NCBI GenBank assembly: GCA_947497085.1
Contig: CANMFE010000001.1
Location: 744,001-808,000, forward strand
Direction of reading: 5' to 3'
DNA length: 64,000 nt
Source of the DNA: an uncultured Sphingomonadaceae bacterium
Lineage (GTDB): Bacteria; Pseudomonadota; Alphaproteobacteria; Sphingomonadales; Sphingomonadaceae
Part shown: positions 31,310 through 41,233 of the stretch, piece after piece
Layout of the letters: each line of letters starts with the position of its first letter
How positions within the stretch are numbered: position 1 is the first letter of the stretch
Notes under the pieces: model-generated
What the model was told of the DNA's origin: nothing
Databases searched by the model: none
The model's input: the letters and a program-made list of their open reading frames with translations, nothing else
Translations under genes and position numbers: made by a program

Positions 31310-32298
31310 TCCGGAGCAGTCACCCGGTCCAGAAATGCGTCGATTCCAGCCAGAGCCCTGTCGCGTATGGCATCAACTTCACGCAAAATCTCGTGCGCCG
31401 CTTCCTCGCCAAATTCCAGCATCTCGGCTTTGGGCATGCGCTCCACCGCTTCTTCAATATTGCGATGCCGCACCAGTTCATCGGCCGATGTGGCAACTAT
31501 ATACACGGGCGTATCGACGCCTTCCCACTGCCCCTTTGCCCGTATGTGCCGCGCGGAAGCATAGGCACGCTCGACCCAGTTCCAGCTGGCCGGTCCCATC
31601 ACCAGTTCGGGCCGCTTGCCCCACCAGAATAGCTCATCGGCATAACGGTCATCGTCATTGGTGAGCAAGCTCTGCCGGATTTCGAGCGGCGACGCGGGCT
31701 TTTCGCTCACTTTCCAGGCGGGCCGTTTGGGATCACCAATCCATTTCATGATCCGCGTCAGGAAATGGCCGATAGGCAATGGCAGGTTCAACCCGCGCAT
31801 ACCCAGCATCGGCGCAATCAATATGGCGGCATCCGGGTCAACTGCTTTTTCGATAAGCGCCCGCGCGATCAAATGCCCGCCCATGGAATGCGCCATGATG
31901 ACATGCGGGCCGGGGGTGCTGGTTTTCCATTTCTCAAAGAAGAAACGGATATCGTCGATCCACACGGAAAAATCATCTATATGGCCAATATACTGACTAT
32001 CAGTCATGCGGCCGGATCCGGCCTGTCCGCGCCAGTCGGATGCGGTTATATTCCAGCCCTTTCCATGAAAATGCGCAAATGTTTCCAAATATTTTTCGTA
32101 CAGGTCACCGCGGCCTGCCATGAACAGCATCGAACCACGTGCAGCGACACCGCCGGGCAGCTCGGCAGGCCAGTCGAAGCGGCGAATTTTCCATCCGTCC
32201 TGCGCTTCCCAATAGCGTTCGCTGGCCCCTTGCGGAATCGCCCTTCTATCAAAGGTTTCCATCCGCGTTTCCGGCTCGGTCACATCTTCACGCCCCAA
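31306..32298 (-). CDS. Alpha/beta hydrolase, lysophospholipase/monoglyceride lipase type
   Basis: 330 residues, or 318 from the second Met. The nucleophile elbow is AHSMGGH; a YxxYLxTFAHFHGKGWN-type N-terminal block and a C-terminal EEAAHEILRE with the catalytic His match PldB-like serine aquaporin-free lipases of the Hydrolase_4 group. Substrate is unknown. Coupled with the flavoprotein downstream. Confidence 0.82.
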   Translation of the reverse strand: MGREDVTEPETRMETFDRRAIPQGASERYWEAQDGWKIRRFDWPAELPGGVAARGSMLFMAGRGDLYEKYLETFAHFHGKGWNITASDWRGQAGSGRMTDSQYIGHIDDFSVWIDDIRFFFEKWKTSTPGPHVIMAHSMGGHLIARALIEKAVDPDAAILIAPMLGMRGLNLPLPIGHFLTRIMKWIGDPKRPAWKVSEKPASPLEIRQSLLTNDDDRYADELFWWGKRPELVMGPASWNWVERAYASARHIRAKGQWEGVDTPVYIVATSADELVRHRNIEEAVERMPKAEMLEFGEEAAHEILREVDAIRDRALAGIDAFLDRVTAPE

Positions 32299-32380
32299 AA
32301 ATTCATCCTTTTTTCATAGCGATCGTTAAAAAAACGGCATGGTTACTATTTGGTAAGCCATCATCTTTATACCAGCTTCC

Positions 32381-32854
32381 ATGACAGGGGAAAATCTTAC
32401 TTACGGGCTCTTGGCCGCATTGGCAATCGGACTGTTGCATGCCGCCTATACCGACATTAAACGCCGCGAGATTGAGCATTATCTCAACGCAATGATTGCG
32501 CTCGCCGCACCCGCTTATTGGTGGGCAACGGATATGCAGTTCTGGCCGGATATCGCCATTCAGTTGGGACTGGCTTTTGGCGTGTTCGCATTTTTTACCA
32601 TCATGCAGATCATTGGCGCCATGGGCGGCGGTGACGTCAAGCTTCTTGGCGCACTTGCCCTGTGGTTCCCGTGGGAGATCATGCTGACTCTGGTTATCAT
32701 CATGTCGGTGGCTGGCGGACTGCTGACCATTTTCATGGCAATGATCCACACGATCAGGAGATCCAAGCACAAACTCGAAATTCCCTATGGCATGGCAATC
32801 GCATTTGCCGGCCTGTGGGTCATCGGCGAACAATATATTAACCATTTTGCCTGA
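32381..32854 (+). CDS. cpaA: Prepilin peptidase CpaA/TadV
   Basis: 157 residues, several membrane helices, A24 aspartic protease family. The two catalytic Asp residues are in YTDIKRREIE and GGGDVKLLGA. It processes Flp-type prepilins at the inner membrane. First gene of the rightward tad/cpa cluster. Confidence 0.92.
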   Translation: MTGENLTYGLLAALAIGLLHAAYTDIKRREIEHYLNAMIALAAPAYWWATDMQFWPDIAIQLGLAFGVFAFFTIMQIIGAMGGGDVKLLGALALWFPWEIMLTLVIIMSVAGGLLTIFMAMIHTIRRSKHKLEIPYGMAIAFAGLWVIGEQYINHFA

Positions 32855-32901
32855 AATACATACCGACAAGAAACCGTTTCTGCATGGAGGCAGTATAAAC
32901 C

Positions 32902-33915
32902 ATGGATAAGAAAAAGCTGATATTACTGGTAGGCGCGCTCGTCATAGCGATAGGCACCGCTTTTCTGGCCAAGGCCATGTTCTCCGGCGCTGCTGCCCCG
33001 AAAGTGGAAGCTGCCGCACAACCGGCTCAGGGACCCAAAGTGCTGGTCGCTGCGCGCTCGCTACCTGTGGGTACAATCATCACGCCGGACAGTTTTTCCT
33101 TCCAGCCATGGCCGGAAGACCTGATTGAAAAAGCATATTATCTGAGCGGCCAGACCGACCAGGCATCACTGGTAGGTACAGTTGTGCGCCACCCGATTAC
33201 GGCGGGTCAGCCGCTAACCCAGGGTGCCATTGTGCACCCGGGTGACCGAGGCTTCCTCGCTGCTGCACTTGGGGCAGGTATGCGGGCCGTCACGGTTCCG
33301 GTATCTGCGCGTACGGGTGTTGCCGGCTTTGTTTTTCCCGGTGACCGCATTGACCTTGTCCTGACGCAGACCGTACCGGGCCAGGATGGCGGATCCGCGC
33401 TCAAGGCTTCTGAAACCATCATTCGCAATCTGCGTGTGCTGGCAACTGACCAACGTGTGAACGCGGTGAATGAGGACAACAAATCTGTCGTACGTACATT
33501 CAGCACTGTGACAGTGGAGGCCACACCAAAGCTGGCCGAAAAAATCGCTGTTGCGCAGACAATCGGTACATTGAGCCTGTCGCTGCGTTCCATTGCGGAT
33601 AATGAGGCTGAACTTGAACGCGCCATTGCATCGGGTGAAGTGGAAATCCCCGATTCCGATGATCCGGAAGCGGAAGAAAAATTCCTGCACAATGTCGCCA
33701 ACCGTCCGGTCGATACAGACAAGACCTATTCCACCGGTGGTGACGTATCACGTTTCCAGCGCCGCACCATCCCGCGTGCGACAAAAGCACCGCCCCCGCC
33801 AGCAGCATCTGTCGCAGGCGGAGCGCCCGTGCGCGCTGTGCAAGTCAGCAATCAACCCAGTGTCCGTGTCTCACGCGGTAAATCAGTGACCGTTGTTCCG
33901 GTTGGAGGTAAATAA
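32902..33915 (+). CDS. cpaB: Flp pilus assembly protein CpaB (RcpC)
   Basis: 337 residues. N-terminal membrane anchor, SAF domain (about 45-110, with LPVGTIITPDSF), then an RcpC-type domain, and a Pro/Ala-rich tail. CpaB is a periplasmic partner of the CpaC secretin. One base before cpaC. Confidence 0.92.
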   Translation: MDKKKLILLVGALVIAIGTAFLAKAMFSGAAAPKVEAAAQPAQGPKVLVAARSLPVGTIITPDSFSFQPWPEDLIEKAYYLSGQTDQASLVGTVVRHPITAGQPLTQGAIVHPGDRGFLAAALGAGMRAVTVPVSARTGVAGFVFPGDRIDLVLTQTVPGQDGGSALKASETIIRNLRVLATDQRVNAVNEDNKSVVRTFSTVTVEATPKLAEKIAVAQTIGTLSLSLRSIADNEAELERAIASGEVEIPDSDDPEAEEKFLHNVANRPVDTDKTYSTGGDVSRFQRRTIPRATKAPPPPAASVAGGAPVRAVQVSNQPSVRVSRGKSVTVVPVGGK

Positions 33916-33916
33916 G

Positions 33917-35443
33917 ATGACCAAAGCAAAAAATTTCAAAAGGTCGGTTATGGGCCCGGCAATGGCCAGCATGATTGCGGCAACCGCATTCACCGCTCTG
34001 ACTACCACGCCCGCAGCGGCACAGGCACGCGTTGAAAAACCCAGCAACGAAATCGTGCTTTCCATTGGCCGAGGCCAGCTTATCAGCCTGCCTTCAGGTA
34101 TTAGCGATCTGTTTATCGCCAATGAGGGCATTGCCGATGTGCAGGTGAAATCTAACCGCCAACTTTATGTCTTTGGCAAAAGCACGGGTGAAACCACGCT
34201 TTATGCCAGCAATGCCAGCGGCGCGATTGTTTATTCGGCAACTGTGCGGGTCGGCGCAAATCTGGACTCAGTTGACCAGATGCTTGGTCTGGCCATGCCG
34301 GACGCCAAAATCAACGTCAACACCATGAACGGTGTTGTCCTGCTTACCGGAACGGTTGCGGCCCCTGAAGACGGCGCTGAAGCAGAACGGCTGGTACAGG
34401 CCTTCGTAGGTGATGATACACAGGTCATGAGCCGACTTCGTACTGCAACACCGCTACAGGTCAACCTTCAGGTGCGCGTGGCTGAAGTCAGCCGTACACT
34501 GGTAAAAGCCATGGACGGCAACTTTACCACGGTTGACCAGACGGGCGGATTTGGCTTTGGCGCGATCCGTGGCCGTGACGCCGTGGTATTTGATACCGAC
34601 AACGGCTCTGCGACCATCAATGGCCAGGCTGGACAGACAACTATTGCTGCCATAGCCAGCCTTTTTGGACTGGACCTTGGCCTTGCATTTGACCTGGGTG
34701 AGCAGGCAGGTCTGATCACGACATTGTCACAACCAAACCTGACGGCCCTATCGGGCGAAACGGCTGATTTCCTGGCTGGTGGCGAATTCCCGATCCCTAT
34801 TTCTCAAGGGCTGGGCACCACGACCGTGGAATATCGCAATTTCGGTATTTCACTGTCATACACGCCAACTGTTCTGGCCAATGGCCGTATTTCGATGCGC
34901 GTAAGCCCGGAAGTATCAGAACTTTCTTCGGCTGGCTCAGTATCACTTAACGGCTTTGAAATTCCGGGCCTGACAATCCGCCGCGCCGAAACGACAGTCG
35001 AGCTTGGTTCCGGCCAAAGCATGATGATCGCCGGTCTGCTCAGCAATAATTCGCAAAACTCGGTCGATAAAACACCGATACTTGGCGACATTCCGGTACT
35101 CGGCAACCTTTTCAAATCACGCAGCTATCGCCGCGGTGAAACCGAACTGGTGATTATCGTCACGCCGTATCTGGTCAAGCCGATCAATGCCAATGACATT
35201 GTTCTGCCCACTGACGGATATCGTGCACCAAATGATGCCCAGCAACTGCTGCTCAACCAGCAAAGCGACGGCGTCTCGGGCGGCGATCGTCCAAAGCCGA
35301 GCATTGAAAATTCAAGCCCGGCAGCACCGGGACTTGGCAGCCTGGATGTCAAACATCAGGCACTGCCCAGCCAGCGGGGTGCATCGAAGAAGGGCAAGAA
35401 GGTAAAAACCGCTTCTGCACAGCCCGGCTTCAGCTTTGAATGA
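33917..35443 (+). CDS. cpaC: Pilus secretin CpaC (RcpA)
   Basis: 508 residues: signal peptide ending AAAQA, an N-terminal pilus-assembly domain (residues ~40-110), a BON-like segment, and the secretin domain (about 240-430) with VELGSGQSMMIAGLLSN and the ELVIIVTPYLV end. Forms the outer-membrane pore. Start 33917 has a GGAGG ribosome site and gives a clean signal peptide. Confidence 0.93.
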   Translation: MTKAKNFKRSVMGPAMASMIAATAFTALTTTPAAAQARVEKPSNEIVLSIGRGQLISLPSGISDLFIANEGIADVQVKSNRQLYVFGKSTGETTLYASNASGAIVYSATVRVGANLDSVDQMLGLAMPDAKINVNTMNGVVLLTGTVAAPEDGAEAERLVQAFVGDDTQVMSRLRTATPLQVNLQVRVAEVSRTLVKAMDGNFTTVDQTGGFGFGAIRGRDAVVFDTDNGSATINGQAGQTTIAAIASLFGLDLGLAFDLGEQAGLITTLSQPNLTALSGETADFLAGGEFPIPISQGLGTTTVEYRNFGISLSYTPTVLANGRISMRVSPEVSELSSAGSVSLNGFEIPGLTIRRAETTVELGSGQSMMIAGLLSNNSQNSVDKTPILGDIPVLGNLFKSRSYRRGETELVIIVTPYLVKPINANDIVLPTDGYRAPNDAQQLLLNQQSDGVSGGDRPKPSIENSSPAAPGLGSLDVKHQALPSQRGASKKGKKVKTASAQPGFSFE

Positions 35444-35456
35444 GAAAGGTCGTAAG

Positions 35457-36110
35457 ATGAAGGAATTACATATGAACAAACTATCATCAGGCGCAATACT
35501 CGCCCTTGCCCTTTCCGTCACGGCATGCACAGGCGGTATGGCAGACAATCGCACACTCAATTCTGTACACCAGCCTGTCGTGTCACGCACCGCTTATGCG
35601 CTTGACCTGTCGCTGACACCTGGCGGTAGCCTGCCTGTGCAACAACAGCAGGTTCTGTCCGAATGGTTTGACGCCATGGATCTGGGATATGGTGACCGTG
35701 TTTCGATCGACAATCCCGGCGGCAGCCTGGCTGCGCGCTCGATGGTTGAGGCCGTGGCATCGCGTTATGGTCTGCGACTTGGCGACGCTGCGCCCGTTAC
35801 AGCGGGCGATATCGCACCTGGCGGACTTCGCGTGATCGTAAGCCGTTCCAGCGCCCGCGTTCCCGGTTGTCCTGACTGGGCCGGCCAGCAGGAAAATAAT
35901 TTCAACAATGCCACAAGCCGCAATTTCGGCTGTGCACTGAACAGCAACCTGGCGGCCATGATAGCTGATCCGGAAGATCTGGTGCACGGCAAGGAAAGTG
36001 ACGGCACGACCGATGTCTCACAGGGCGCAAAAGCGGCCAAGAAATACCGTGAAGCAGCACCAGGGAGCGGCAGCCTTGGTGGCAGCTCCGCAACAGGGGG
36101 AGGCGAATAA
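35457..36110 (+). CDS. cpaD: Pilus assembly lipoprotein CpaD
   Basis: 217 residues; a second ATG at 35472 with a good AAGGA site is equally possible. The signal peptide ends LSVTAC, a lipobox. The CpaD core includes GCPDWAGQQ and NFGCALNSNLAAMIADPEDLV, where the two Cys residues probably pair. It helps place the secretin. It overlaps cpaE by one base. Confidence 0.9.
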   Translation: MKELHMNKLSSGAILALALSVTACTGGMADNRTLNSVHQPVVSRTAYALDLSLTPGGSLPVQQQQVLSEWFDAMDLGYGDRVSIDNPGGSLAARSMVEAVASRYGLRLGDAAPVTAGDIAPGGLRVIVSRSSARVPGCPDWAGQQENNFNNATSRNFGCALNSNLAAMIADPEDLVHGKESDGTTDVSQGAKAAKKYREAAPGSGSLGGSSATGGGE

Positions 36111-37381
36111 TGAACGCACCATTTAACCCGGCATCTGCAGGCGTCCGCGATCCTTTCAATGCCTATATCTGCGATGATGCGACGCTTGATATCGTACGCG
36201 AAGTTGCAGTGGACATGGGCTGGCAGCCTGAAAAGTGCAATCAGGGTGGATTGCGCAATGCCATCCAGTCGCTGTCGATCACGGCAAGCCCCAATATCCT
36301 GTTGGTGGATTTGTCTGAATCAGGCGATCCGCTCAATGATATCAACGCGCTAGCCGAAGTCTGCGAACCCGGCACAGTGGTTATCGCCATGGGTCAGGTC
36401 AATGATGTGCGCCTGTACCGCGATCTGATCGTGAGCGGACTGCAGGATTATCTGCTCAAGCCCGTTACGGCGGAACAGTTGCGCGATGCGCTTGCACAGG
36501 CACAGACCATTTTCAATGCGCCGAAAGCAACCGAAGGCAGCGCTGAACGTCAGCATGTCAGCACCGCTGTTATCGGTACGCGTGGCGGTGTGGGTGCCAG
36601 CCTGGTTGCCACCTCGCTGGCATGGTATTTCAGCACGCAAAGCGCCCGCGATACGGCCCTTCTGGACCTTGACGTCCATTTCGGCACCGGTGCGCTCACC
36701 ATGGATCTTGAGCCAGGCCGCGGCCTGACTGACGCCATTGACAATCCCAGCCGCATTGACGGCCTGTTTATCGAACGCGCGATGATCAAGGCAAATGACA
36801 AGCTGTCACTGCTGTCTGCAGAAGCACCGCTCAGTGCGCCGCTGATGACCGATGGCGCTGCCTTTTTCCAGCTCCAGGAAGAATTCAAACAGGTATTCGA
36901 ATGCACCGTCACTGACCTGCCGCGCAATATGGTGGTCGATTATCCGCACCTGATGGGTGATGTGAATGTCACCGTTGTCGTAGCGGAACTGACGCTGGCC
37001 TCTGCACGCGATGCGATCCGTATCCTTTCGTGGCTGAAAAGCAATGCACCGCATTCGCGGGTCATTCTTGTCGCAAACAAGGTACAACCGGGCAATCTGG
37101 AAATCAGCAAGTCCGATTTTGAAGCCTCGGTCGAACGCAAGGTCGATTTTGTGGTGCCGGCAGACTTTAAGGCTGTCGCAAATGCCGCAAAACTCGGGCA
37201 GCCATTTATTGAGGCCAATAAAAATCACAAGGCCAGTGCTGTCCTGAAAAACCTTGCGGAATATGCACTTGGAGTGGCCGAAATTGAAGAAGACGAAGAA
37301 GATGAAGGCGGTGCGAAAAAATCGCTTCTCGGAAAATTCGGTGACTTTAAGAGCCTTTTGCCCAGCAAACCGAAAAAATAA
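36110..37381 (+). CDS. cpaE: Pilus assembly ATPase-like protein CpaE (TadZ)
   Basis: 423 residues: N-terminal receiver-like domain (about 15-135) and a MinD/ParA-type domain. The P-loop reads GTRGGVGAS, lacking the usual ParA Lys pair (KGGxGKS), as is common in CpaE/TadZ proteins that localise the pilus machine. In other Tad clusters the next gene is the cpaF/tadA motor ATPase; here only 70 bases separate cpaE from tadB. Confidence 0.92.
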   Translation: MNAPFNPASAGVRDPFNAYICDDATLDIVREVAVDMGWQPEKCNQGGLRNAIQSLSITASPNILLVDLSESGDPLNDINALAEVCEPGTVVIAMGQVNDVRLYRDLIVSGLQDYLLKPVTAEQLRDALAQAQTIFNAPKATEGSAERQHVSTAVIGTRGGVGASLVATSLAWYFSTQSARDTALLDLDVHFGTGALTMDLEPGRGLTDAIDNPSRIDGLFIERAMIKANDKLSLLSAEAPLSAPLMTDGAAFFQLQEEFKQVFECTVTDLPRNMVVDYPHLMGDVNVTVVVAELTLASARDAIRILSWLKSNAPHSRVILVANKVQPGNLEISKSDFEASVERKVDFVVPADFKAVANAAKLGQPFIEANKNHKASAVLKNLAEYALGVAEIEEDEEDEGGAKKSLLGKFGDFKSLLPSKPKK

Positions 37382-37451
37382 GTGAACAGGTACATATTCA
37401 CGCATGTCTAGCGGCATGCGCGAATATGGCCACAGCCAGACGGGATTGAAC

Positions 37452-38426
37452 ATGGCGGATATTTTGCAATATATATTGCTGGTAGCGGGGATCGTCTCGC
37501 TTGCGGCACTATTGATTTTCGCTTTTTCCGGGCCATCAAAGAACAAGATTGGTGCGCGCCGCCTGCATGACATGAAACTGCGACATAGCGATAGCGCACA
37601 GACAACTGTCGAGGCACAGATGCGCAAGGCCGTGGCCGCGCGCAAACCGCGCATGGTGCGTGACGGCGAAAAGCAGAGCCGCATTGATGTTCTGGCCAAT
37701 CGCATACAAATGACCGGTAAGTCATGGAGCATAGCCCAATATGCCTATGTCAGTCTGGGTATCGCGATTACTTTCATGATCCTGGTATATACGCGGTCAG
37801 GTAATCTGATGTTATCTGGCGCGGTTGGCATCATGCTTGGCCTTGGCCTTCCCCATCTGGTGATTGGCTTTCTGATAAAGCGTAGAGTGAATCAGTTCAC
37901 AAACAGCTTTCCTGACGCCATTGAATTGCTTGTGCGCGGTTTGCGTTCCGGCCTGCCGGTAACGGAAACACTGGCCGTGGTTGCACAGGAGATAGAAGGG
38001 CCAGTTGGCGAGGAATTCAAGAGTGTAACCGAGCGGATCAAGATTGGCCGTTCGATGGATGAAGCTTTAGAAGAAACAGCCAAAAAACTAGGCACCCCTG
38101 AATTCAACTTCTTTTGCATCACCATTGCCATACAGCGTGAAACCGGGGGCAATCTGGCAGAAACACTGGCCAATCTTGCTGATGTGCTGCGCAAGCGCTC
38201 CCAGATGAAACTGAAGATCCGGGCTATGTCCTCTGAATCCAAGGCTTCGGCCTATATTGTTGGTGCTTTGCCATTCATTGTATTCGGCATGGTCTGGTGG
38301 ATCAATCCGACGTATCTGGGCGGATTTTTTAGCGATGACAGGCTTATCATCGCTGGTCTGGGCGGTGCTGTCTGGATGAGCATCGGCGCATTCATCATGG
38401 CCAAAATGGTCAACTTCGAAATTTAA
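37452..38426 (+). CDS. tadB: Pilus inner-membrane platform protein TadB
   Basis: 324 residues from ATG 37452; an in-frame ATG at 37404 adds 16 residues. The T2SSF domain holds FPDAIELLVRGLRSGLPV and ETGGNLAETLANL, with four membrane helices. It is the first of two GspF-like platform proteins. The later start puts the membrane helix at the N-terminus, as in relatives. Confidence 0.9.
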   Translation: MADILQYILLVAGIVSLAALLIFAFSGPSKNKIGARRLHDMKLRHSDSAQTTVEAQMRKAVAARKPRMVRDGEKQSRIDVLANRIQMTGKSWSIAQYAYVSLGIAITFMILVYTRSGNLMLSGAVGIMLGLGLPHLVIGFLIKRRVNQFTNSFPDAIELLVRGLRSGLPVTETLAVVAQEIEGPVGEEFKSVTERIKIGRSMDEALEETAKKLGTPEFNFFCITIAIQRETGGNLAETLANLADVLRKRSQMKLKIRAMSSESKASAYIVGALPFIVFGMVWWINPTYLGGFFSDDRLIIAGLGGAVWMSIGAFIMAKMVNFEI

Positions 38427-38444
38427 GGGAAGGCAGATATTATC

Positions 38445-39458
38445 ATGAACATAGCCGGACCTCTCATAATTGCCGCATCAGGCCCGAAACTATTGGGTGT
38501 TGACGTATTGTGGGTTGCTACATTGCTGTCTGCAGTTGCCATGTTTGCAGTCCTGATTGCGGTCTATGCCGCGACAACTGTCAAGGACCCGATGGCCAAA
38601 CGCGTCAAGGCGCTCAACGAACGGCGTGAGCAATTGAAGGCGGGTATTACCGCCTCCACAACCAAAAAGCGCGCTAGCCTGGTCCAGAAGAACGAAACCA
38701 CTGACAGAATGCGGACGTTCCTCTCATCCATGAGCGTATTGCAGGATGAACAGCTCAAAATGGCGCAGCAGCGCCTCGCACAGGCAGGTATCCGTTCAAA
38801 AGAGCTTGCTGTTGCTGTCATTTTCGGACGTCTGGTACTGCCGATTGTTTTTGGCGGCCTCGCCGCATTGTATATCTACGCCTTTGACATGCTGCCCGAC
38901 TGGTCACCATTCAAGAAATTTGGCGCTTTCGCGCTGGTCGTGGGGCTCGGTTACAAGTTTCCCGACCTGTACGTGACGAACAAGGTTACCAAGCGTACCG
39001 ACGCTATCCGCAAAGGTTTGCCCGATGCGCTTGACCTGCTCGTCATCTGTGCAGAGGCTGGCCTGACTGTGGACGCGGCATTTAACCGCGTCGCCAAGGA
39101 ACTGGGCCGCGCCTATCCTGAACTGGGTGACGAATTTGCGCTGACCGCGATCGAACTGAGCTTCCTCACCGAACGCCGCCAGGCTTTTGAAAACCTGGCG
39201 TATCGCGTCGACCTGGACGCTGTGAAAGGTGTGGTGACAACCATGATCCAGACCGAGAAATACGGTACACCGCTCGCATCCGCGCTGCGCGTGCTTTCCG
39301 CGGAATTCCGTAATGACCGGATGATGCGCGCCGAAGAAAAGGCTGCACGCTTGCCTGCAATCATGAGTGTTCCGCTTATTCTGTTCATTTTGCCCGTGCT
39401 GTTTATCGTGATCCTTGGCCCTGCGGCCTGTTCAATCAACGATGCCCTGATGAAATAA
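38445..39458 (+). CDS. tadC: Pilus inner-membrane platform protein TadC
   Basis: 337 residues, second GspF-like protein. T2SSF features: LPDALDLLVICAEAGLTVDAAFNRV and MIQTEKYGTPLASAL, then the C-terminal membrane helix. Last gene of the tad cluster, ending before a shared terminator. Confidence 0.92.
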   Translation: MNIAGPLIIAASGPKLLGVDVLWVATLLSAVAMFAVLIAVYAATTVKDPMAKRVKALNERREQLKAGITASTTKKRASLVQKNETTDRMRTFLSSMSVLQDEQLKMAQQRLAQAGIRSKELAVAVIFGRLVLPIVFGGLAALYIYAFDMLPDWSPFKKFGAFALVVGLGYKFPDLYVTNKVTKRTDAIRKGLPDALDLLVICAEAGLTVDAAFNRVAKELGRAYPELGDEFALTAIELSFLTERRQAFENLAYRVDLDAVKGVVTTMIQTEKYGTPLASALRVLSAEFRNDRMMRAEEKAARLPAIMSVPLILFILPVLFIVILGPAACSINDALMK

Positions 39459-39484
39459 GGCGGATAGCTTTACCGAAAAAAAAT

Positions 39485-39513
39485 GGCGGGGAGTGGCCAC
39501 AGCCCTCCCCGCC
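39485..39513. terminator. Terminator shared by tadC and fahA
   Basis: GGCGGGGAG (39485-39493) pairs with CTCCCCGCC (39505-39513). An A-run before it (39476-39483) becomes a U-tract for leftward transcripts, so it ends fahA transcription most clearly. Confidence 0.75.
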
Positions 39514-39547
39514 TCTCTCCTAAACTTTGCATCTGTAAATCGAACTA

Positions 39548-40555
39548 TCAGGCCTGCTCGACGGTCTGTTTGATGATACCGAAAATGCTGTGACCGTCAT
39601 CATCCTTGACTTCGATACGGACCGTATCGCCAAACTCAAGAAATGGCGTTTTCATCTCGCCGTCCAGAATTTTTTCCACCATCCGCACTTCGGCCAGGCA
39701 GCTATAGCCGAGGCCACCATCTTTTACCGGCTTGCCCGGTCCGCCATCACTGTCACGGTTGGACACCGTGCCGGAACCGATAATCGAACCAGCGCCAATA
39801 TTGCGTGTCTTGGCAAGATGCGCGATCAGCACGCCAAAATCGAATGTACAGTCATCGGACGCAACCGCGCGGCCGAAAGGCTCTCCATTCAGATCAACAT
39901 GGAGCACGCGGTGCAATTTGCCGTCCTGCCAATAATCACCCAAAGCGTCCGGTGTCACGAATACCGGTGAAAATGCGCTGGCAGGCTTGGACTGGACAAA
40001 CCCGAACCCCTTGGCAAGTTCGCCCGGGATCAGGTTGCGCAGACTCACGTCATTGACGAGACCAACCAGACGGACATGTTTTAAAGCTTCCTCACGCGAT
40101 ACGCCTTGCGGTACGTCACCCGTCACCACAATGATTTCGGCTTCCAGATCGCAGCCCCAGGCTTCGTCGGCGAGTTTGATGGCATCACGTGCACCCATCA
40201 TGTCATCGCTGCCGCCCTGATACATCAACGGGTCTTCCCAGAAACTGTCTGGAATCTCCGCACCGCGCGCTTTGCGGACCAGTTCAACATGGTTCACATA
40301 GGCGCTGCCATCCGCCCATTGATAGGCGCGTGGCAGAGGCGCGGCAGCTTCACGCTCATGAAAACGCTCTTTCGGAATGGCATCATGTTCCAAATCGCGC
40401 GCCAGCACTTCAAGCTGCGGAGAAACCGTATCCCAGTCATCCAGTGCTGCCTGCATCGTTGGTGCGATATGGCCCGCATCCGCATACCAGGCGAGGTCAT
40501 TTGATACGACCACCAATTTGCCATCACGGCCATGTTTTAACGATGCAAGTTTCAT
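39548..40555 (-). CDS. fahA: Fumarylacetoacetate hydrolase family protein
   Basis: 335 residues, FAH family. The metal and active-site segments FFEkin-like core, IGSGTVSNRDSDG and GYSCLAEVRM are seen. It cleaves fumarylacetoacetate to fumarate and acetoacetate, the last step of tyrosine/homogentisate breakdown. Context (hppD and maiA on the same strand) supports this over other FAH functions. Confidence 0.88.
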   Translation of the reverse strand: MKLASLKHGRDGKLVVVSNDLAWYADAGHIAPTMQAALDDWDTVSPQLEVLARDLEHDAIPKERFHEREAAAPLPRAYQWADGSAYVNHVELVRKARGAEIPDSFWEDPLMYQGGSDDMMGARDAIKLADEAWGCDLEAEIIVVTGDVPQGVSREEALKHVRLVGLVNDVSLRNLIPGELAKGFGFVQSKPASAFSPVFVTPDALGDYWQDGKLHRVLHVDLNGEPFGRAVASDDCTFDFGVLIAHLAKTRNIGAGSIIGSGTVSNRDSDGGPGKPVKDGGLGYSCLAEVRMVEKILDGEMKTPFLEFGDTVRIEVKDDDGHSIFGIIKQTVEQA

Positions 40556-40595
40556 ATGATTTTTCCCTTATACTCTATAGCCAATGCGCTCATAG

Positions 40596-40659
40596 CCGCT
40601 CACCCTGAGCCTGTCGAAGGGTTTTGCCATCACCCTTTGACAGGCTCATGCATGAGCGG
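40596..40659. repeat. Dispersed palindromic repeat (CCCTGAGCCTGTCGAAGGG type)
   Basis: CCGCTCA...CCTGTCGAAGGG is followed by an inverted near-copy ending GAGCGG. This type of repeat is widespread between genes in sphingomonads. It sits between fahA and the VOC gene. Confidence 0.6.
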
Positions 40660-40684
40660 GACATAACCTTCCTGCTATATACGA

Positions 40685-41233
40685 TTATTGCGCTTCCGGG
40701 TCTTTATGCAGCCAGTCTGCATGACGCGGGGCTTTTTTCGTTTTGCTCCATTCGTCCAGCATCAGCGGCGCAACACGGCGCAGTTCCTCATGCTGTTCTT
40801 CGGTACCGATATTGCATGCCAGTTCGAGCCTATGGCCGTTGGGATCAAAGAAATAGATAGAGCGGAAGATACCGTGGTAGGTCGGGCCGACCACGTCTAT
40901 CCCCTTACTCTCAATATGTTCCTTAGCCGCATTCAGCGCTTCGACACTAGGCACTTCAAACGCGATATGCTGCACCCATTCCGGCGTATTATCGTCACGG
41001 CCCATTTCTGGCTGGTTTGGCAGTTCGAAAAACGCAATCACATTGCCGCCACCGCAATCGAGGAAGATGTGCATATAGGGGTCATATTCCCCCGTTGACG
41101 GCACATGATCTTCGGAAAATGCCGTGGTAAATTCCATGCCGAGAAGGTCGCGGTAGAATTCCGCCGTTTCCTTGGCATCGCGGCAGCGATAGGCAACATG
41201 GTGAATGCGTGAGAGAGAAAATGGCAGTGTCAT
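40685..41233 (-). CDS. VOC-family (glyoxalase/dioxygenase fold) protein
   Basis: 182 residues with paired VOC modules: RIHHVAYRC supplies a first metal His, a HIAFEV segment the second, and [11 protein letters not shown] the Glu. The gene overlaps hppD by four bases and is often found beside HPPD in sphingomonads. A ring-cleaving or isomerase role in aromatic catabolism is possible, but no substrate can be named. Confidence 0.82.
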   Translation of the reverse strand: MTLPFSLSRIHHVAYRCRDAKETAEFYRDLLGMEFTTAFSEDHVPSTGEYDPYMHIFLDCGGGNVIAFFELPNQPEMGRDDNTPEWVQHIAFEVPSVEALNAAKEHIESKGIDVVGPTYHGIFRSIYFFDPNGHRLELACNIGTEEQHEELRRVAPLMLDEWSKTKKAPRHADWLHKDPEAQ

